Positions 1 through 12,319 of a stretch of DNA of 64,000 nt are shown here, one piece after another. This DNA comes from Delphinapterus leucas (taxonomy: Eukaryota; Chordata; Mammalia; Artiodactyla; Monodontidae): positions 45,077,204 to 45,141,203 of the forward strand of contig NW_022098036.1 in NCBI RefSeq assembly GCF_002288925.2, written 5' to 3'. Below the pieces are notes generated by a model that was given only the letters and a program-made list of their open reading frames with translations, did no database searches and was not told the origin of the DNA. How positions within the stretch are numbered: position 1 is the first letter of the stretch; each line of letters starts with the position of its first letter. A program made the position numbers and the translations under genes.

Positions 1-139
1 ATCAGGGAGAATTTTACCTTGCTTCAAGACAAACTTTAGCACACTCAAACAGGAATACATCTCAATGGGAGAAGAGAAATTTAGGAATAAAATGAAGATT
101 AGTGGTTAGTACCACCAGGAACTATGGGAGAAGGATCTA

Positions 140-1490
140 TCTGGTAATTATAATCATTCAGCCAACAAATATTTACTAAGCAAATGCCAGGGACCAAGCA
201 CTATTCTAGCCCCTGGGGATATGGCAAGGGAGAAGACAAAGTCATGGCTCTCTTGGAATCTGCATTCTCCTGGGATATTCATGGGGCAATTTTATCTAAG
301 TTTCCACTCTATCCCAGGCACAGATCTAGGTGGGGATAGGGGTGTGGTACAAAGACATAAGAAATTTTATCTGTCTCTTCAAAAAGCCTATGGCTGAATA
401 AGGAATCCAAATATATACAGATATAATTACACACACTACAAAACAGAATCTATGATCATTTCAAAACCATTAATTAACCCAGTCAACAAATGTTATTGAG
501 CATCTATATTATGTACCCTCTGTACATGGTAACAGATATGGCTCTTGCCTCCAAGTCACTTCCAGTATAGTAGGAGAGGAAGACATTTTCTTTAATCTCA
601 ATAATAGGTATATAACTATTAAGTACTTTAAGTACTGTCATATAAGACAAAGCACCAGTAACTATGGGAGCATACAGTCTGGGAAGGCTTCCCTGAGGAA
701 GTAGGGAATGCTATGAGAACACAGAAAAAAAGAGAGATAAGGTCAATTTGGGCAGGTTTCCTAGAGGAACAGGCATTTGAATGAGCCTTAAAAAATGGGA
801 AAGTTTTATCCTGCAGGTGGAGAGGAGGGGCATTCCAATCAGGGGAAAAGCATCAGTAAACACATTAGTATGGGAAAGTATAGTCTGGTCCAGTGTGGCT
901 AAAGGGAAGAGTGAATGGGACACCAAAAGGATGATGAGGATAAGAAGTATTATGGGGAAGAAGCTAGAGAGATGGATTGATGCCTCCATCCAAGAGTTTA
1001 GACTTTATTTGTTAAGCTAGTGGTTCCCCCAACCATTAGGCAGATCCATCTTAATTAGAATCTCAGAGGGAATTTTGTGGGGTAAAATGAAAGTCAACCA
1101 TTGCATGGAGTTGCCACCAGAGGGTACCATAGGAGAAGGTCTACCTGAGCACTTCCCTGTGGCCAGTATATTTTTTAATTTTAAAAGCTCCTTGGGTGAT
1201 TTTGATGCTCACTCAGCCAGCCTTAGGGACCACTGCTTTATACAATAGAGAACCATCAGAGGCTTTTAAGCAGGATAGAAACATGATCAACCCCGTGTTT
1301 TATGAAACATAACTCTGGGGACAGAATGAAGGGATGGAAGGTCACAGATGGGGGATTAAGTGGTAGGCTATTACAATGGGACTGGATGAATAGTTCTGGA
1401 GTAGGGCAGCAGCTATGGGATAGTAAGACAGCTGTGAGACAATTTCAGAGGCAGAACCAACAGAACTTGGTGACCAATTGGATATGGGGT
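140..1490 (+). repeat. Old interspersed repeat remnant, probably with an inserted DNA-transposon fossil
   Basis: The phrases around 155-210 (attcag..aacaaatatttactaag..ccaggga), 650-1000 and 1250-1470 follow an old mammalian repeat also seen at 5400-6470, 41290-41730 and 51400-51780. A block at about 1018-1245 begins TAGTGGTT and ends GGACCACTG, like the inverted ends of hAT-Charlie elements, and appears to interrupt it. I could not assign the host family. No gene is visible in 1-1760. Confidence 0.4.
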
Positions 1491-1764
1491 TAAAAAGGGA
1501 GAGGGAGGGAAAAAGATGAAGGCCTCAGGCCTGGGTGATTGAGATCATGATGCTATGATAACGTGATACTATGGCCATGACAAAATGAGGAACACAGGAG
1601 TTTGGTTTTGTCTGGGGAACTGAGAGGAGTTTGGTTTTGAACCCAGTAACTGGCATGACCTAATGGGGCTATTACCTGGCCTCAGAACTGGGTCCTATCT
1701 TCTCACTCTAATTCCCCTTTCTAAGTATAGTAATTGTAATTTTTTGGAAGTTTTCTTCTGCTTT

Positions 1765-2077
1765 TTTTTTTTTTAAGGAATTCCTTTATTTTTATTTATT
1801 TATTTATTTATTCATGGCTGTGTTGGGTCTTTGCCTCTGTGTGTGGGCTTTCTCCAGCTGCAGCAAGTGGGGGCCACTCTTCATCGCAGTGCACGGGCCT
1901 CTCACTATCACGGCCTCTCCCGCTGCGGAGCACAGGCTCCAGACGCGCAGGCTCAGTAGTTGTGGCTCACGGGCCTAGTTACTCCGCGGCATGTGGGATC
2001 CTCCCAGACCAGGGCTCGAACCCTTGTCCCCTGCATTGGCAGGCAGACTCTCAACCACTGCGCCACCAGGGAAGCCC
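1765..2077 (-). mobile_element. CHR-type tRNA-derived SINE
   Basis: On the minus strand it begins GGGCTTCCCTGGTGGCGCAG with A and B boxes and ends in an (AAAT)n tail. The TSD TTCTTCTGCTT is at 1754-1764 and 2078-2088. Confidence 0.9.
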
Positions 2078-2189
2078 TTCTTCTGCTTCTTGCATCACCT
2101 ATGTTTGTTATTGTCATGCTGGAGCTTTCCTCAAATGTCCAGTGATCCTTTGTTGGGGAGTCAAGATGTTGCAGGAAAATAGGGCATGA

Positions 2190-2718
2190 GAGGCTGGTCA
2201 GGTCCCAGGTCTCAGGTGAGTCCCTGGAATGGGCCACCAAGTGAGGGTCCTGGCTTTGCAGAGCAAAAATTCAAGAGTGAGCCACAGTAAAGTGAAAGCA
2301 GGTTTATTTAGAGAGGAATACACTATTCCATAGGCAGAATGCTGTCCGCCTCAGAAGGCGAGAGTGGCCCTGGGCTGCAGGGGTGGTTAGTTTTTATGGG
2401 CTGGGTAATTGCCTATGCTAAGTGGGAGGAATATTCTAACTGTTTTGGAGAAGGGGAAGCAGTTTTCAGGAATTGGGCCACCGCCCACATTTTGGCCTAA
2501 AATGGTCAGCCTCCGAACTGTCGTCATGGCACCAGTGGGTGGCTGTCATTTAGCATGCTAATATATTACAATGAGCATACAATGAGGCTCAAGGTCTATT
2601 GGAAGTTGAATTTTCCACCATCTTGGGCCTAGTAGGTTCTAACCAGTTTTCGTCGTATCCTCAAGGGCTATGTCATTCTTTTAAAGGTTGTGTCCTGCCC
2701 TCTTTCCTCCTGTCTCAT
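2190..2718 (-). mobile_element. Endogenous retroviral LTR-like element (solitary)
   Basis: Read on the minus strand, the segment has a TATA-like CCCATAAAAACTA, then a polyadenylation signal CTAAATAAACCTG followed by a CT-rich stretch. This order is typical of a class-I retroviral LTR (U3-R-U5). I find no internal gag/pol/env sequence beside it, so it is probably a solo LTR. Ends are approximate. Confidence 0.55.
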
Positions 2719-2787
2719 AGGAAACTAAGCTGCACCTGGACTTTAGGAGGAAAGAGAAAGATCTAAAGTGTTGGCATCTAAGGTCCT

Positions 2788-3300
2788 TGTATTAGTCAGG
2801 GTTCCCCAAAGAAACAGAATCAGTAGGAGATATATGTGTATATATATATGGGGGTAGGGAGAGAGAGAGATTTATTTATAACAAATTGGTTTACTCAATA
2901 TGGAAGCTGGGAAGTCCCATGATCTTCTGTCTGCAGGCCAGAGGCTCAGGAAAGATGTTGGTGTAAGTCAGTCTGTGTCCAAAGGCCAGAGAATCAGGGG
3001 AGTCAATGGTTTAAATCCCAGTCTGAGGGGTAGAGAAGGTGAGATGAGATGTCCCAACTCCAGCAGGCAGATAGGAAGCAAAAAGAGGTGAATTCCTCCG
3101 TCCTTTGCTTTTTCTCCTATTCAGGCCCTCAACAGATTTGATGATGCTCACTCACGTGAGGAAGGGCAATTTACTTTAATGGACCCGTCAATTCAAATGC
3201 TAATCTCATCCAGAAACACTCTTACGGACACACCCAGAAATAATGCGCACTCTGGGTACCCTGTGGCTAGTCAAGTTGACACCTAGAATCAATCATCACA
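2788..3300 (+). mobile_element. Ancient solo-LTR-like repeat with 5-bp TSD
   Basis: The 513-bp element starts TGTATTAGTCAGGG and ends ATCATCACA, giving TG...CA termini. It is flanked by the direct repeat GTCCT at 2783-2787 and 3301-3305, as expected for an ERVL/MaLR-type integration. It contains a degenerate GA/TA-rich stretch. Its orientation and family are not certain. Confidence 0.5.
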
Positions 3301-3566
3301 GTCCTTGAGGTTCTTGAAGGCAGATGGTGTTTGTCCGCCATTATATTCCCTGTATCTATAGCACAGTAAACAGTTGATCAGTATTGGCTGAATATGCAAG
3401 TGAAATTAATTGAGCACATCCCTGTATATGTAATAAAATTTCTATTAGAATTTATTTCTCTATTAATCTGATTAATTGTGTAGTATTGAAGATTTCCTAA
3501 AAGACCACATTCTCTTACTATAGATTGTACGTTCTACATCAGTGATCTCCACACTATAGCCTTTTA

Positions 3567-3850
3567 TTTTTTTATTTTTTCTTTTGGCTGCGTTGGGTCT
3601 TCATTGCTGCACGCGGGCTTTTCTCTAGCTGTGGCAAGCGGGGGCTACTCTTTGTTGCAGTGCGCAGGTTTCTCATTGCAGTGGCTTCTCTTGTTGCGGA
3701 GCACGGGCTCTAGGAGAGCAGGCTTCAGTAGTTGTGCTTCACGGGCTCTAGTTGCTCCGCAGCATGTGGGATCTTCCTGGAACAGGGCTCGCACCCGTGT
3801 CCCCTGCGTTGGCAGGCAGATTCTTAACCACTGTACCGCCAGGGAAGTCC
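3567..3850 (-). mobile_element. CHR-type SINE
   Basis: It ends ...CCGCCAGGGAAGTCC and has a T-rich tail on the left. The TSD ACTATAGCCTTTTA is at 3553-3566 and 3851-3864. Confidence 0.9.
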
Positions 3851-3977
3851 ACTATAGCCTTTTAGATTTTTGTATTTTCTTCCCAACTTTGCTTCACAAT
3901 TTTAGTAGTATAGGAGATGACGGTTAATTATCATGATTTGGTGAGAAAGAGGTGAGAAATTAAGCCATATATATATA

Positions 3978-4165
3978 GTAAAGATCTTTATTGGAGTATA
4001 ATTGCTTTACAATGGTGTGTTTTTTCTGCTTTATAACAAAGTGAATTAGTTATACATACACATATGACCCCATATCTTCTCCCCTCTTGCGTCTCCCTCC
4101 CTCCCACTCTCCCTATCCCACCCCTCCAGGCGGTCACAAAGCACGGAGCTGATCTCCCAGTTAAA
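3978..4165 (-). mobile_element. L1 3'-end fragment
   Basis: It is an antisense copy of the L1 3' UTR (taaagatctttattggag, then a C/T-rich block and cggagctgatctcc). It matches the tails at 17864-17980 and 23321-23683. Severely 5'-truncated. Confidence 0.8.
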
Positions 4166-4612
4166 CTATATTTTTAAAAATTGCTCTTAAGTTTAGTTTT
4201 TGGCATCCCCACAATTAAGACATTCTTGGATGTGAAGCCTGGAAGGGAATACTCTTTATAAAATCTCCTTTGGAACTTAGAATTTAGATTTCAACAATTG
4301 GCAGTAAATGATTAACTTTTATCTTGAAAATATACCTTTACTCTCCTAACTGATTCAAAGTTCAATAACTATTAAATAAATATGTATTTATTGAATTCCT
4401 TCTATATGTCAAGTACTGCTCTGGACATTAGGGAGATGATAAAGAAATGAGCAAAGATTGTGTTTGTTTTTATAGGAAAATGTAAACATATACAAAGCTA
4501 GAGAAGACAGTATAATGGACTCCTACCTACCCATCACCCAGCTTAAACAATATCAACTCACAGCCTTCTTTAATTGATAAACTACCGCTCTATCACTTCC
4601 CCTTATATTATT

Positions 4613-4833
4613 ATTTATTTATTTATTTATTTATTTTTTTTGCGGTACGCGGGCCTCTTACTGTTGTGGCCTCTCCCATTGCGGAGCACAGGCTCCGGAC
4701 GCGCAGGCTCAGCGGCCATGGCTCACTGGCCCAGCCGCTCCGCGGCACGTGGGATTTTCCCGGACCGGGGCACGAACCCGTGTCTCCTGCATCGGCAGGT
4801 GGACTCTGAACCACTGCGCCACCAGGGAAGTCC
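4613..4833 (-). mobile_element. CHR-type SINE, short young-looking subtype
   Basis: The minus strand carries TGGCGCAGTGG and the diagnostic CAACAGTAAGAGGCCCGC-like end of the short subtype. The TSD CCCCTTATATTATT is at 4599-4612 and 4834-4847. Confidence 0.9.
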
Positions 4834-4914
4834 CCCCTTATATTATTTTGAAGCAAATCCAAGACATCAAATTATTTCATCCATAAATATATTGGCATAT
4901 ATATCTAAAAGATA

Positions 4915-5276
4915 GGGACTTCCCTCGTGGCGTAGTGGTTAGGAATCCTCCTGCTAACGCAGGGGACACGGGTTCCATCCCTGGTCTGGGAGGATCCCAC
5001 ATGTCACGGAGCAACTAAGCCCGTGCTCCACAACTATCGAGCCTGCGCTCTACAGCCTGTGAGCCACAACTACTGAGCCCTCATGCCACAACTACTGGAG
5101 CCCACATGCCTAGAGCCCGTGCTCCGCAACAAGACAAGCCACCTCAATGAGAAGACTGCAATGAAGAGTAGCCCCTGCTCGCCACAACTAGAGAAAGCCC
5201 ATGTGCAGCAACGAAGACCCAATGCATCCAAAAATAAATAAATAAATAAATAAAAGAAGACATCCTAAAAAAAAAA
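4915..5276 (+). mobile_element. CHR-type SINE, long form
   Basis: It starts GGGACTTCCCTCGTGGCGTAG and ends in (AAAT)n plus an A-run. AAAGATA flanks both sides. Confidence 0.88.
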
Positions 5277-5399
5277 AAAAAAGATAAAGATTCTTTACTT
5301 ATAACTATAATATCATTTCCCTACTTACATTTTAACAGAGGAAACAAGGAACAAACAAGCAAACGAATAATGTTAGGTAATAATGACAAAAAAGAGGTC

Positions 5400-6470
5400 C
5401 AGGTGATGGAATAAAGACTGGTTTTCTATTGGGTGATCAGAGAAATCCTCTGCAAGGTGACATTTGATGAGAGATAAGCCTAACACGAGGGAGCAGAGCA
5501 TGTGACTGTCTAGAGGAAGAGTGTTCCTCACAGAAGCTCCAGCTAGTGTAAAGGCCTGAAGCAGAGCTCGGTGTTCACAAGAATAGGAAGGAGGCCTAGG
5601 AGTCTGGAAGGACTAAGTGGAAGGAAGATTATACGGATATGATTTTGGAGTGGTCACCAGAGGCCATGAGAAAGACGACTTCAGATTTGATTCTAATTAG
5701 GTGTGATGAGTAGCCGCTGGAGGATTTTGAGCAATGGAGAGATATGACCTGATTTACGATTTTTAAAAAATATTTATTTATTTGGTTTCACTGGGTCTTA
5801 GCTGTGGCTCGCTGGCTCCTTAGTTGTGGCAGGCGGGCTCCTTAGTTATGGCATGCATGTGGGATCTAGTTCCCTGACCAGGGATCGAACCCAGGCCCTC
5901 TGCAATGGGAGCTCGGAGTCTCATTCACTGCGCCACCAGGGAAGTCCTTGACTTATGATTTTAAAGGATTATTCTGGTTGCTCTGTTGAGAATGATGTAT
6001 AGGACGTTTTAGGACAACAGGTGTCGAAACAGGGAGCCCAGTGGAATAGTCCAGGTGAGAGCTGGTGAGGAGGTGGTAATGAACCAGGGTAGTAGCAGTG
6101 AAGATGGTAAGAAGTGAGTCATTTCTAAATAAGTTTAAATTAACAGCTAACAGGATTGGCTGATAAACCAAATGCTGAATAAAAGATAAGAGAAAAAGGT
6201 AAGTCAAGGTTAACTCCAAGATATTTGGCCTGACCAAGGAGTGCCATTTACTAAAGTGGGGGATACTGGAGGAAGAGCAGGTTTGAAGGGGCATGCGGGC
6301 ACTGGGCTTTTTAAGTTTCAGATACCTATTAAAAATCCAACAGAGACATCATGTAGACAGATAGCTAATTCTAGAATTTCTGGGAGAGATGAGGGCTGGA
6401 TTTATAAATTTGGGAAATATCAGTGTGTAGATGCCACTGAAAGTCATAGGGCTGGATGAGATCACCCAGG
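5400..6470 (+). repeat. Old interspersed repeat, unassigned family, interrupted by a SINE
   Basis: The text runs from gtgacatttgatgagagat through ggattttgagcaatggag and attctggttgctctgttgag to ggtagtagcagtgaag. It parallels 41290-41730 and 51400-51780. It is old and heavily diverged, with no coding frame retained. The SINE at 5764-5949 splits it. Confidence 0.5.
5764..5949 (-). mobile_element. Older CHRS-like SINE subtype
   Basis: It is the short-body variant with ...gaccagggatcgaaccc... and a ccaccagggaagtcc terminus. The TSD is GATTTACGATTTT / GACTTATGATTTT (5751-5763, 5950-5962). Confidence 0.85.
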
Positions 6471-7434
6471 TAGTGAGGGAGGATAGAGGAGAGGTTGGGA
6501 AGAGAAAAGGATCCAGCTGAGGAGCCTAAGAGGCCAGTGAGGTAGGGGAAAGCCAGAAGAGTGGATCCCAGGAGCCAAGGCTGCTGTGAGATCAGTAAGC
6601 CGAAGACTGAGAAACACTTGCTAGATTGGGCCCTGCGGTGGCTACTGGTGACCTTGACAGGAATGGCTTCATCATGGGGATAGGGACAAAAGCTTAAGAC
6701 TAGTGGATTCAAGCATGAATGGAGGTGAAGAAGTGAAAACAGGGGAGCAGAGAAGTTGGGTGGCAGCTGAATAGGGAAGTAAAGTCAAGGGAGGTTCTGT
6801 TAGTTTTGTTTTTTTAAACAGAAGCTGTTACAGCATATTTGCATGCTGATAGGAATAATCCAGGAGAGAGTAAAAAACTGATAATGCAGGAAAGAAAGGA
6901 GTAATTGCAGGAGCAAAGTTCATGAGTAGGTAAGAAAGGACAGGGAATCTAGTGCACAAGTCAGGGAGATAGATACACAGGAGCGTGGACACCACATCTG
7001 TTTCTATGGGAGGGGAGGTCGAGTATGTGGGGAAAGATGTACAGATTTAGTGGTAGGAGGATGTGGATGTTTTCTTCCGCTTAGTTCTATTTTCTCACCA
7101 TGAAACAATAGGCAAGGATGTCAACTGAAATTGAGGATTTGGGGGATGGTGTTGCTTTGCAGAGAGGAGGAGATAAGTGGAAGAGGCAATGACTACAGGA
7201 CTGTGGTAGGATCGCTGTGCAGGGTTGAGGGCCTGCTTGAGATCTGTGCTCTATAAGAAATGATCTTTAAGTCAAACCCTGGATGGTGTTTTTCCCCTCT
7301 TTCCACAATCCAGTCCCTCTCCAGGCACTGAGGACTATATCTTGCTACAATTAGTCGGCACATCAGTCCATCAGTTATTATGTAATTTATGCATTCATTA
7401 TGCATTAAGGCACGTCACCATTCATTCATTCATT
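6471..7434. other. Intergenic DNA, no recognised gene
   Basis: I see no conserved frame, RNA gene or clear repeat. A short (ATTC)n run lies at about 7421-7440. Confidence 0.5.
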
Positions 7435-7447
7435 CATTCAATTATAT

Positions 7448-7759
7448 ATATTTTAAAATTTATTTATTTTATTTTTGGTTGCATTGGGTCTTTGTTGCTG
7501 TGTGCAGGCTCTTCTCTGGTTGCGAGGAGCGGGGGCTACTCTTCATTGTGGATCACGGGATCTAGGCACGCGGCCTTCAGTAGTTGTGGCATGCAGGCTC
7601 AGTAGTTGTGGCTCGCGGGCTCGAGAGCACGGGCTCAGTAGTTGGGGGACACGGGCTTAACTGCTCCACGGCATGTGGAATCTTCCCGGACCAGGGCTTG
7701 AACCTGTGTCTCCTGCACTGGCAGGTGGATTCTTAACCACTGTGCCACCAGGGAAGCCC
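7448..7759 (-). mobile_element. CHR-type SINE, long form
   Basis: The TSD CATTCAATTATAT is at 7435-7447 and 7760-7772. The element splits an older repeat that continues at 7765-7860 (gagtgccaggcaccac..ggggttacagcaatgaac). Confidence 0.9.
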
Positions 7760-7872
7760 CATTCAATTATATTGATTGAGTGCCAGGCACCACTTTAGGT
7801 ACTGGGGTTACAGCAATGAACAAAACAAATCTCTGACCTCAGAGAACTTCTCTTCCACATCTTAAAAGACAG

Positions 7873-8249
7873 GACTTCCCTGGTGGCGCCGTGGTTAAGA
7901 ATCCGCCTGCCGATGCATGGGACACAGGTTCGAGCCCTGGTCCGGGAAGATCCCACATGCCGTAGAGCAACTAAGCCCATGTGCCACAACTACTGAGCCT
8001 GTGCTCTAGAGCCCGCAAGCCACAACTACTGAGCCCGTGTGCCACAACTACTAAGCCCACGTGCCACAACTACTGAAGCCCACCCACCTAGAGCCCGTGC
8101 TCTGCAACAAGAGAAGCCACCGCAATAAGAAGCCCATGCAATGCAACGAAGAGTAGCCCCTGCTCCCCGCAACTAGAGAAAGCCTGCGCGCAGCAATGAA
8201 GATCCAACACAGCTATAAATAGATAAATAAATAAATTTATTAAAAAAAA
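7873..8249 (+). mobile_element. CHR-type SINE, long form
   Basis: It runs from GACTTCCCTGGTGGCGCCG to an (AAAT)n/A-rich tail. The TSD AAAAGACAG is at 7864-7872 and 8250-8258. Confidence 0.9.
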
Positions 8250-8258
8250 AAAAGACAG

Positions 8259-8801
8259 GGGCTCTCATCTTTGGTAAACACAAATCTTCAGTGAAAGCCA
8301 ATGAGGAGGTGGAAGTTTCCATATTTAAGTACTCAGAACTGAAGTCACCTAAATCCTTAAAAAGAATACCAAGTCGCCATGACAGATGGGCCCAGTGAAG
8401 GAGTGAAGGACACGCAGCCTGCCTCAGGGAATGCATCTTTACTTCCTTCCCACTGGTGCTGGGCTGGCTCCATGGAATCTGGCCAAGTGCAGCAGACAGA
8501 ACAGTAATCTGCTGGAATTTTTGTCTCTAGTGTCAGAGCAAGAATTCATCATTATCTCCAGAAGAGCATGAACTAAAGGACCATCATAACAGAACAGGGT
8601 GTGCTCCATCCAAATTCTCAGGACTACATAAACCCTACAAGATACAACTCCCTTTGAATTTAGGAATATGTCCGAAAGGCAAACAGAGCATACCCTAAAA
8701 AGGGCTTATTAACTGAGGGCATCTCCTCATTTCATCTTCCTTTTTTTCTTACCTGTTTTGGCCTTTTCTTTCTTACTTCTTCTTTGCTCACTAATTTTCA
8801 T
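8259..8801. other. Intergenic DNA, no recognised gene
   Basis: The stretch appears unique. No exon-like conserved frame or RNA gene is recognised. Confidence 0.45.
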
Positions 8802-8810
8802 CTGCTTTCC

Positions 8811-9010
8811 TTTTTTTTTGCTGTACGCGGGCCTCTCACTGTTGTGGCCTCTCCCGTTGCGGAGCACAGGCTCCAGACGCGCAGGCTCAGCGGCCATGGC
8901 TCACGGGCCCAGCCGCTCCACGGCATGTGGGATCTTCCCGGACCGGGGCACGAACCCGTGTCCCCTGCATTGGCAGGTGGACTTTCAACCACTGCGCCAC
9001 CAGGGAAGCC
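8811..9010 (-). mobile_element. CHR-type SINE, short young-looking subtype
   Basis: The TSD CTGCTTTCC is at 8802-8810 and 9011-9019. The sequence is close to the copies at 20181, 34562 and 39041. Confidence 0.9.
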
Positions 9011-9306
9011 CTGCTTTCCATTTTTAATTAAATAAAGTCTCTTAGAACCACTAGCTCAGGAAGCCACTGTTTGACTATAGGCAGTGGTCGCTGGAATTCT
9101 AAGAAGAAAGCTGGCTTTAATTGAAATCAGGGTTTCCTTCTGACTCTGGGCAGGTAGGTGCGAGAAGAGTAGAGTGGGAGCATGGACTGTGAGTTCCCTC
9201 CCGGAAGAGATTTGGGAATTCTCTTAGTGACCTCAGACCTTATAGCTCTGCTACAAAGAACAAGAATAAAGTGCTTGTCTATTGGGTCCAGAAAAAAAAA
9301 CGTCAA

Positions 9307-9424
9307 GGGAATTCCCTGGCGGTCCGGTGGTTAGGACTCGGCGCGTTCATTGCAGGGGCCTGGGTTCAAACCCTGGCTGGGGAACTAAGATCCTGCAAGC
9401 CGTGCGGCACGGCAGGAAAAAAAA
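9307..9424 (+). mobile_element. Older CHRS-like SINE subtype
   Basis: It contains gggaattccctggcggtccg..gttcaaaccctggctggggaac with an A-tail. Similar A-rich GTCA flanks lie on both sides (aaaacgtcaa / aaaaagtcagg). Confidence 0.82.
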
Positions 9425-12266
9425 AAGTCAGGAATGGAGTGAATGTGCTTTGTGCATTAACTCTACCCCTTTGCATTAACAGATACTTCTTACCTGTTGT
9501 TTCAAAAAGGGAATATTGAAACATGGCAGCGTTTCTGTTCAGCTACCATACAAGCAGCATGCCCCCATGCCATATCCCTCTTTGTGCAGTAGATGTCAGC
9601 CTCACACAGCCTTTCTCTTCCTAAGTACAGATTCCTAAGAAAATGACCCTCTTACCCACCCTTTCCCTGCGTAAAAAGATCAATTTCTTCCCATCTTCAG
9701 CATGAAAAACAACAGTAAACAGTGACTCAGATATTGGAAACAGAGTTGTACTAAAGTACTTGAAAACTGACCAAACCGAGGACTATGGGAAGGGGTGACA
9801 AATGGAGGGGTGGGGGGCAGATTAAGACCTGTGGATCTCACTGAAAGGGTGTTAGGTGTGGCATCAAGGCGGGTCTCTAAAAGCACAGTTATGACACCAA
9901 TTCAAGAAGCGTGGACATGGCCCTGATCAAAGGTCTTCTGTTTCCCTCAGAAGAAGCTGAGGCATCAGCAAGTAGCTGTAGTGTCCTGGGAAGATCTCAT
10001 TGTAAACCATTGATATCCCACTTGTCCAAAGGTGTCTTATCTTTGTCCTCAGGTAAGACATTCTCTGAGCTTCAGCTTCCTAATCTTTAAAATAGGGAAA
10101 AATTACAGCCTTGTCTCCCCAAAGTATTTAATGAGGGGAAAAAAAAAATCAAGATATTGTGCAGAAAACAGTTTGTAGATAATGTACTATTTAAATGTAG
10201 ACAACAGACTTAAAATTATAAAGGCAAATGTAGAATCGAGTTATGAATAAAAAAGAATTCAGTGCTAAAAATTTAATAACCTTCAGTTAATTATTTCTAT
10301 AGATTTTTCTCAACATATCTCGCGAAGACTTTTTTTCCTCTCCTGCGTTCAATGTCAACCATGTGGAATTTTGACACACTTAGGATTTATTCCACAAAAA
10401 GATCCAAACCTGAAGGAAGCCTTATAATATGAATAAATGGTCCTGTTTATTTAGGGGGTGGGGTGGGGAGATTCCTTTTCCACCCTTTACATTGTACCAT
10501 TAATAGACAATCATAAGCCACTTATAAACTCCAAGTGCTAAAGAAATAGAAATATTGAATTTCAAAAACACTTTCTTTCCAATTGGGTGTGCTTAATACC
10601 ATTGCATCCCAAAGTTGTATTTGATCCCACTCTCCCTTTAGCTTCTTAGTTCATAGGTTGAGATGGCTAAAGCTTACCATATTGTGATCAGTTAGCACCA
10701 GTTTTGTCAAGAGACCTCAAATTCATCACATTCCTGTTTTATCTCGTATTATATCTACACCATTTGAATTGAAACATTACTGAAGGAATTCATGTTTGAG
10801 AGCAGAAAGATTATTTGTTTTATAACTTGACATTGAAATTTGAGCAGAAGTCTTCAAACCAGATGGTTGATGCTTTCTGATATCATCAGGAAAGGCCAAA
10901 AGCAATTCAAAATTTTTTCATTTCCCATGACTCATCCCCTCCCATGGAGTTCTGTGCTATATATTCCCTGCTTTGTCTGTTCTTTTTGTTAAAAATCCTT
11001 TTTACATCACCACCCCCACTTTTTTTTTTTGCTGAGGGTTTCAATTTGCTATATCTTGAACTGCAGAAGGAGAAACTGTTGAACTCCTAACCTTTGAAAC
11101 CTCTTAATACTTGCTGAGTGGTCAAGGGGCGAAGTGGAAAAGATTGCTGATTGGACTTTACCCAATGTGGAAAGCCCTTCTTACAATAGCTCAACAATCC
11201 CCATTTTAAGGAATTATTTACTTCCCTTAAAATCCAACATCTTTTGGAACATTCTGCAAAAAGTGAGGCCAATTTCTGTACTTAGTGGTCAGCTTGGGGA
11301 ACTTTATTTTTTAGACCCACTTTAAAATCAAGTGCTTTTGCATAATGTATGTAATACAGATAAAAATAATTTCATTTTAGACTTACAGTGTTGTCTGCTA
11401 TATTGCTTCTTGCTGTTTTTTTCAGAGTACTTTGCAATTATAAATAGATGTCATTGCTCTCACATAAGGCAGTAGTTTCTGGGTAAAATTCTTCACAGAA
11501 GCCAAGATACAGTATCAGTATGGAAATAAGTCATCTCTTAACATAAACAATCTGCTTCATGATCAGAGGGGTGCTTGTAACTCCCCACCCCCTCTCCAGT
11601 CTGCCTTTCTAATAATTTATAGATGCAAAAATATTAGAAGCTGTGAAAGGCCTCATTCCACCAGATTTTGTGTCATTCTTTCCTGGGACCAGAGTGGGGG
11701 TCTTCCCCCCCCACCCCCGTTTCAGATAACACTAAATAAGAGCTGCGAACGCTGAGGCTGCCACGTCTTCCGGGTAATTTTGTTTCCACGCTACTCTTCA
11801 CAGCTGCTCACAATTATACTAAATGAACCTCTTTTCCATTATTCTTAATTCTTTCCATTCCCCTCTCCCACCCTGAATTTCCTCCTATTTTCAGATACTT
11901 GAAGATAATGTCCCTACAGCCTTCTCTCCTGTATCCTCAAATCTTCCAGACATAAATATTTTAATACATTCGCCAGTGTATTTCTGATGGTACTAAAGTG
12001 TCTGCACAACCGGTGCCTTATTTATAAAGCCCACATCTGCTGAAAGACCTGTAATGCTATACCAGCTCATGAAACTCTCCCGGAACGGTCGACATGGGAG
12101 GATTTTTAATACTTCCACTATCTACAAAGAAAGATGGAGAAAAGAGAGCCTATCGATTACAAAAGGAAATCTGTTAATCCATCTTCTCGGTGGTCTTTGG
12201 CGGCTGTGTGCTGCTATTTACATTGAACAGAAAGGAGGAGACAGAGGATGGATAGGAACGGAGGAG
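9425..12266. other. Mostly unique intergenic DNA upstream of SLC7A8
   Basis: No SINE or L1 is recognised here, unlike the preceding 9 kb. The DNA is AT-rich with homopolymer runs (A-run near 10140, T-run near 11020, C-run near 11710). The lack of young insertions next to the promoter may reflect constraint, but no individual element can be named. Confidence 0.5.
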
Positions 12267-12300
12267 GTGGGGGCGGAGCTAGCTCAGCACATAAAACCCC
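12267..12300 (+). promoter_or_regulatory. SLC7A8: Candidate SLC7A8 core promoter: GC box plus TATA-like element
   Basis: A GC box (GGGGGCGGAGC, 12269-12279) is followed 12 bp later by a TATA-like ATAAAA (12291-12296). This predicts transcription starting near 12320. The next 250 bp are noticeably richer in CpG than the AT-rich DNA upstream. The position gives a 5' UTR of about 0.75 kb if exon 1 is unspliced upstream of the ATG. This is inference from motifs; the true start site is not visible. Confidence 0.5.
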
Positions 12301-12319
12301 TCGCTAAAAGGGGAACACG

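Noticed and set aside
7873..7960. tRNA gene (A and B boxes visible here and in about thirty other places)
   Set aside because: The boxes belong to the tRNA-related head of CHR SINEs. No cloverleaf with a proper acceptor stem is kept.
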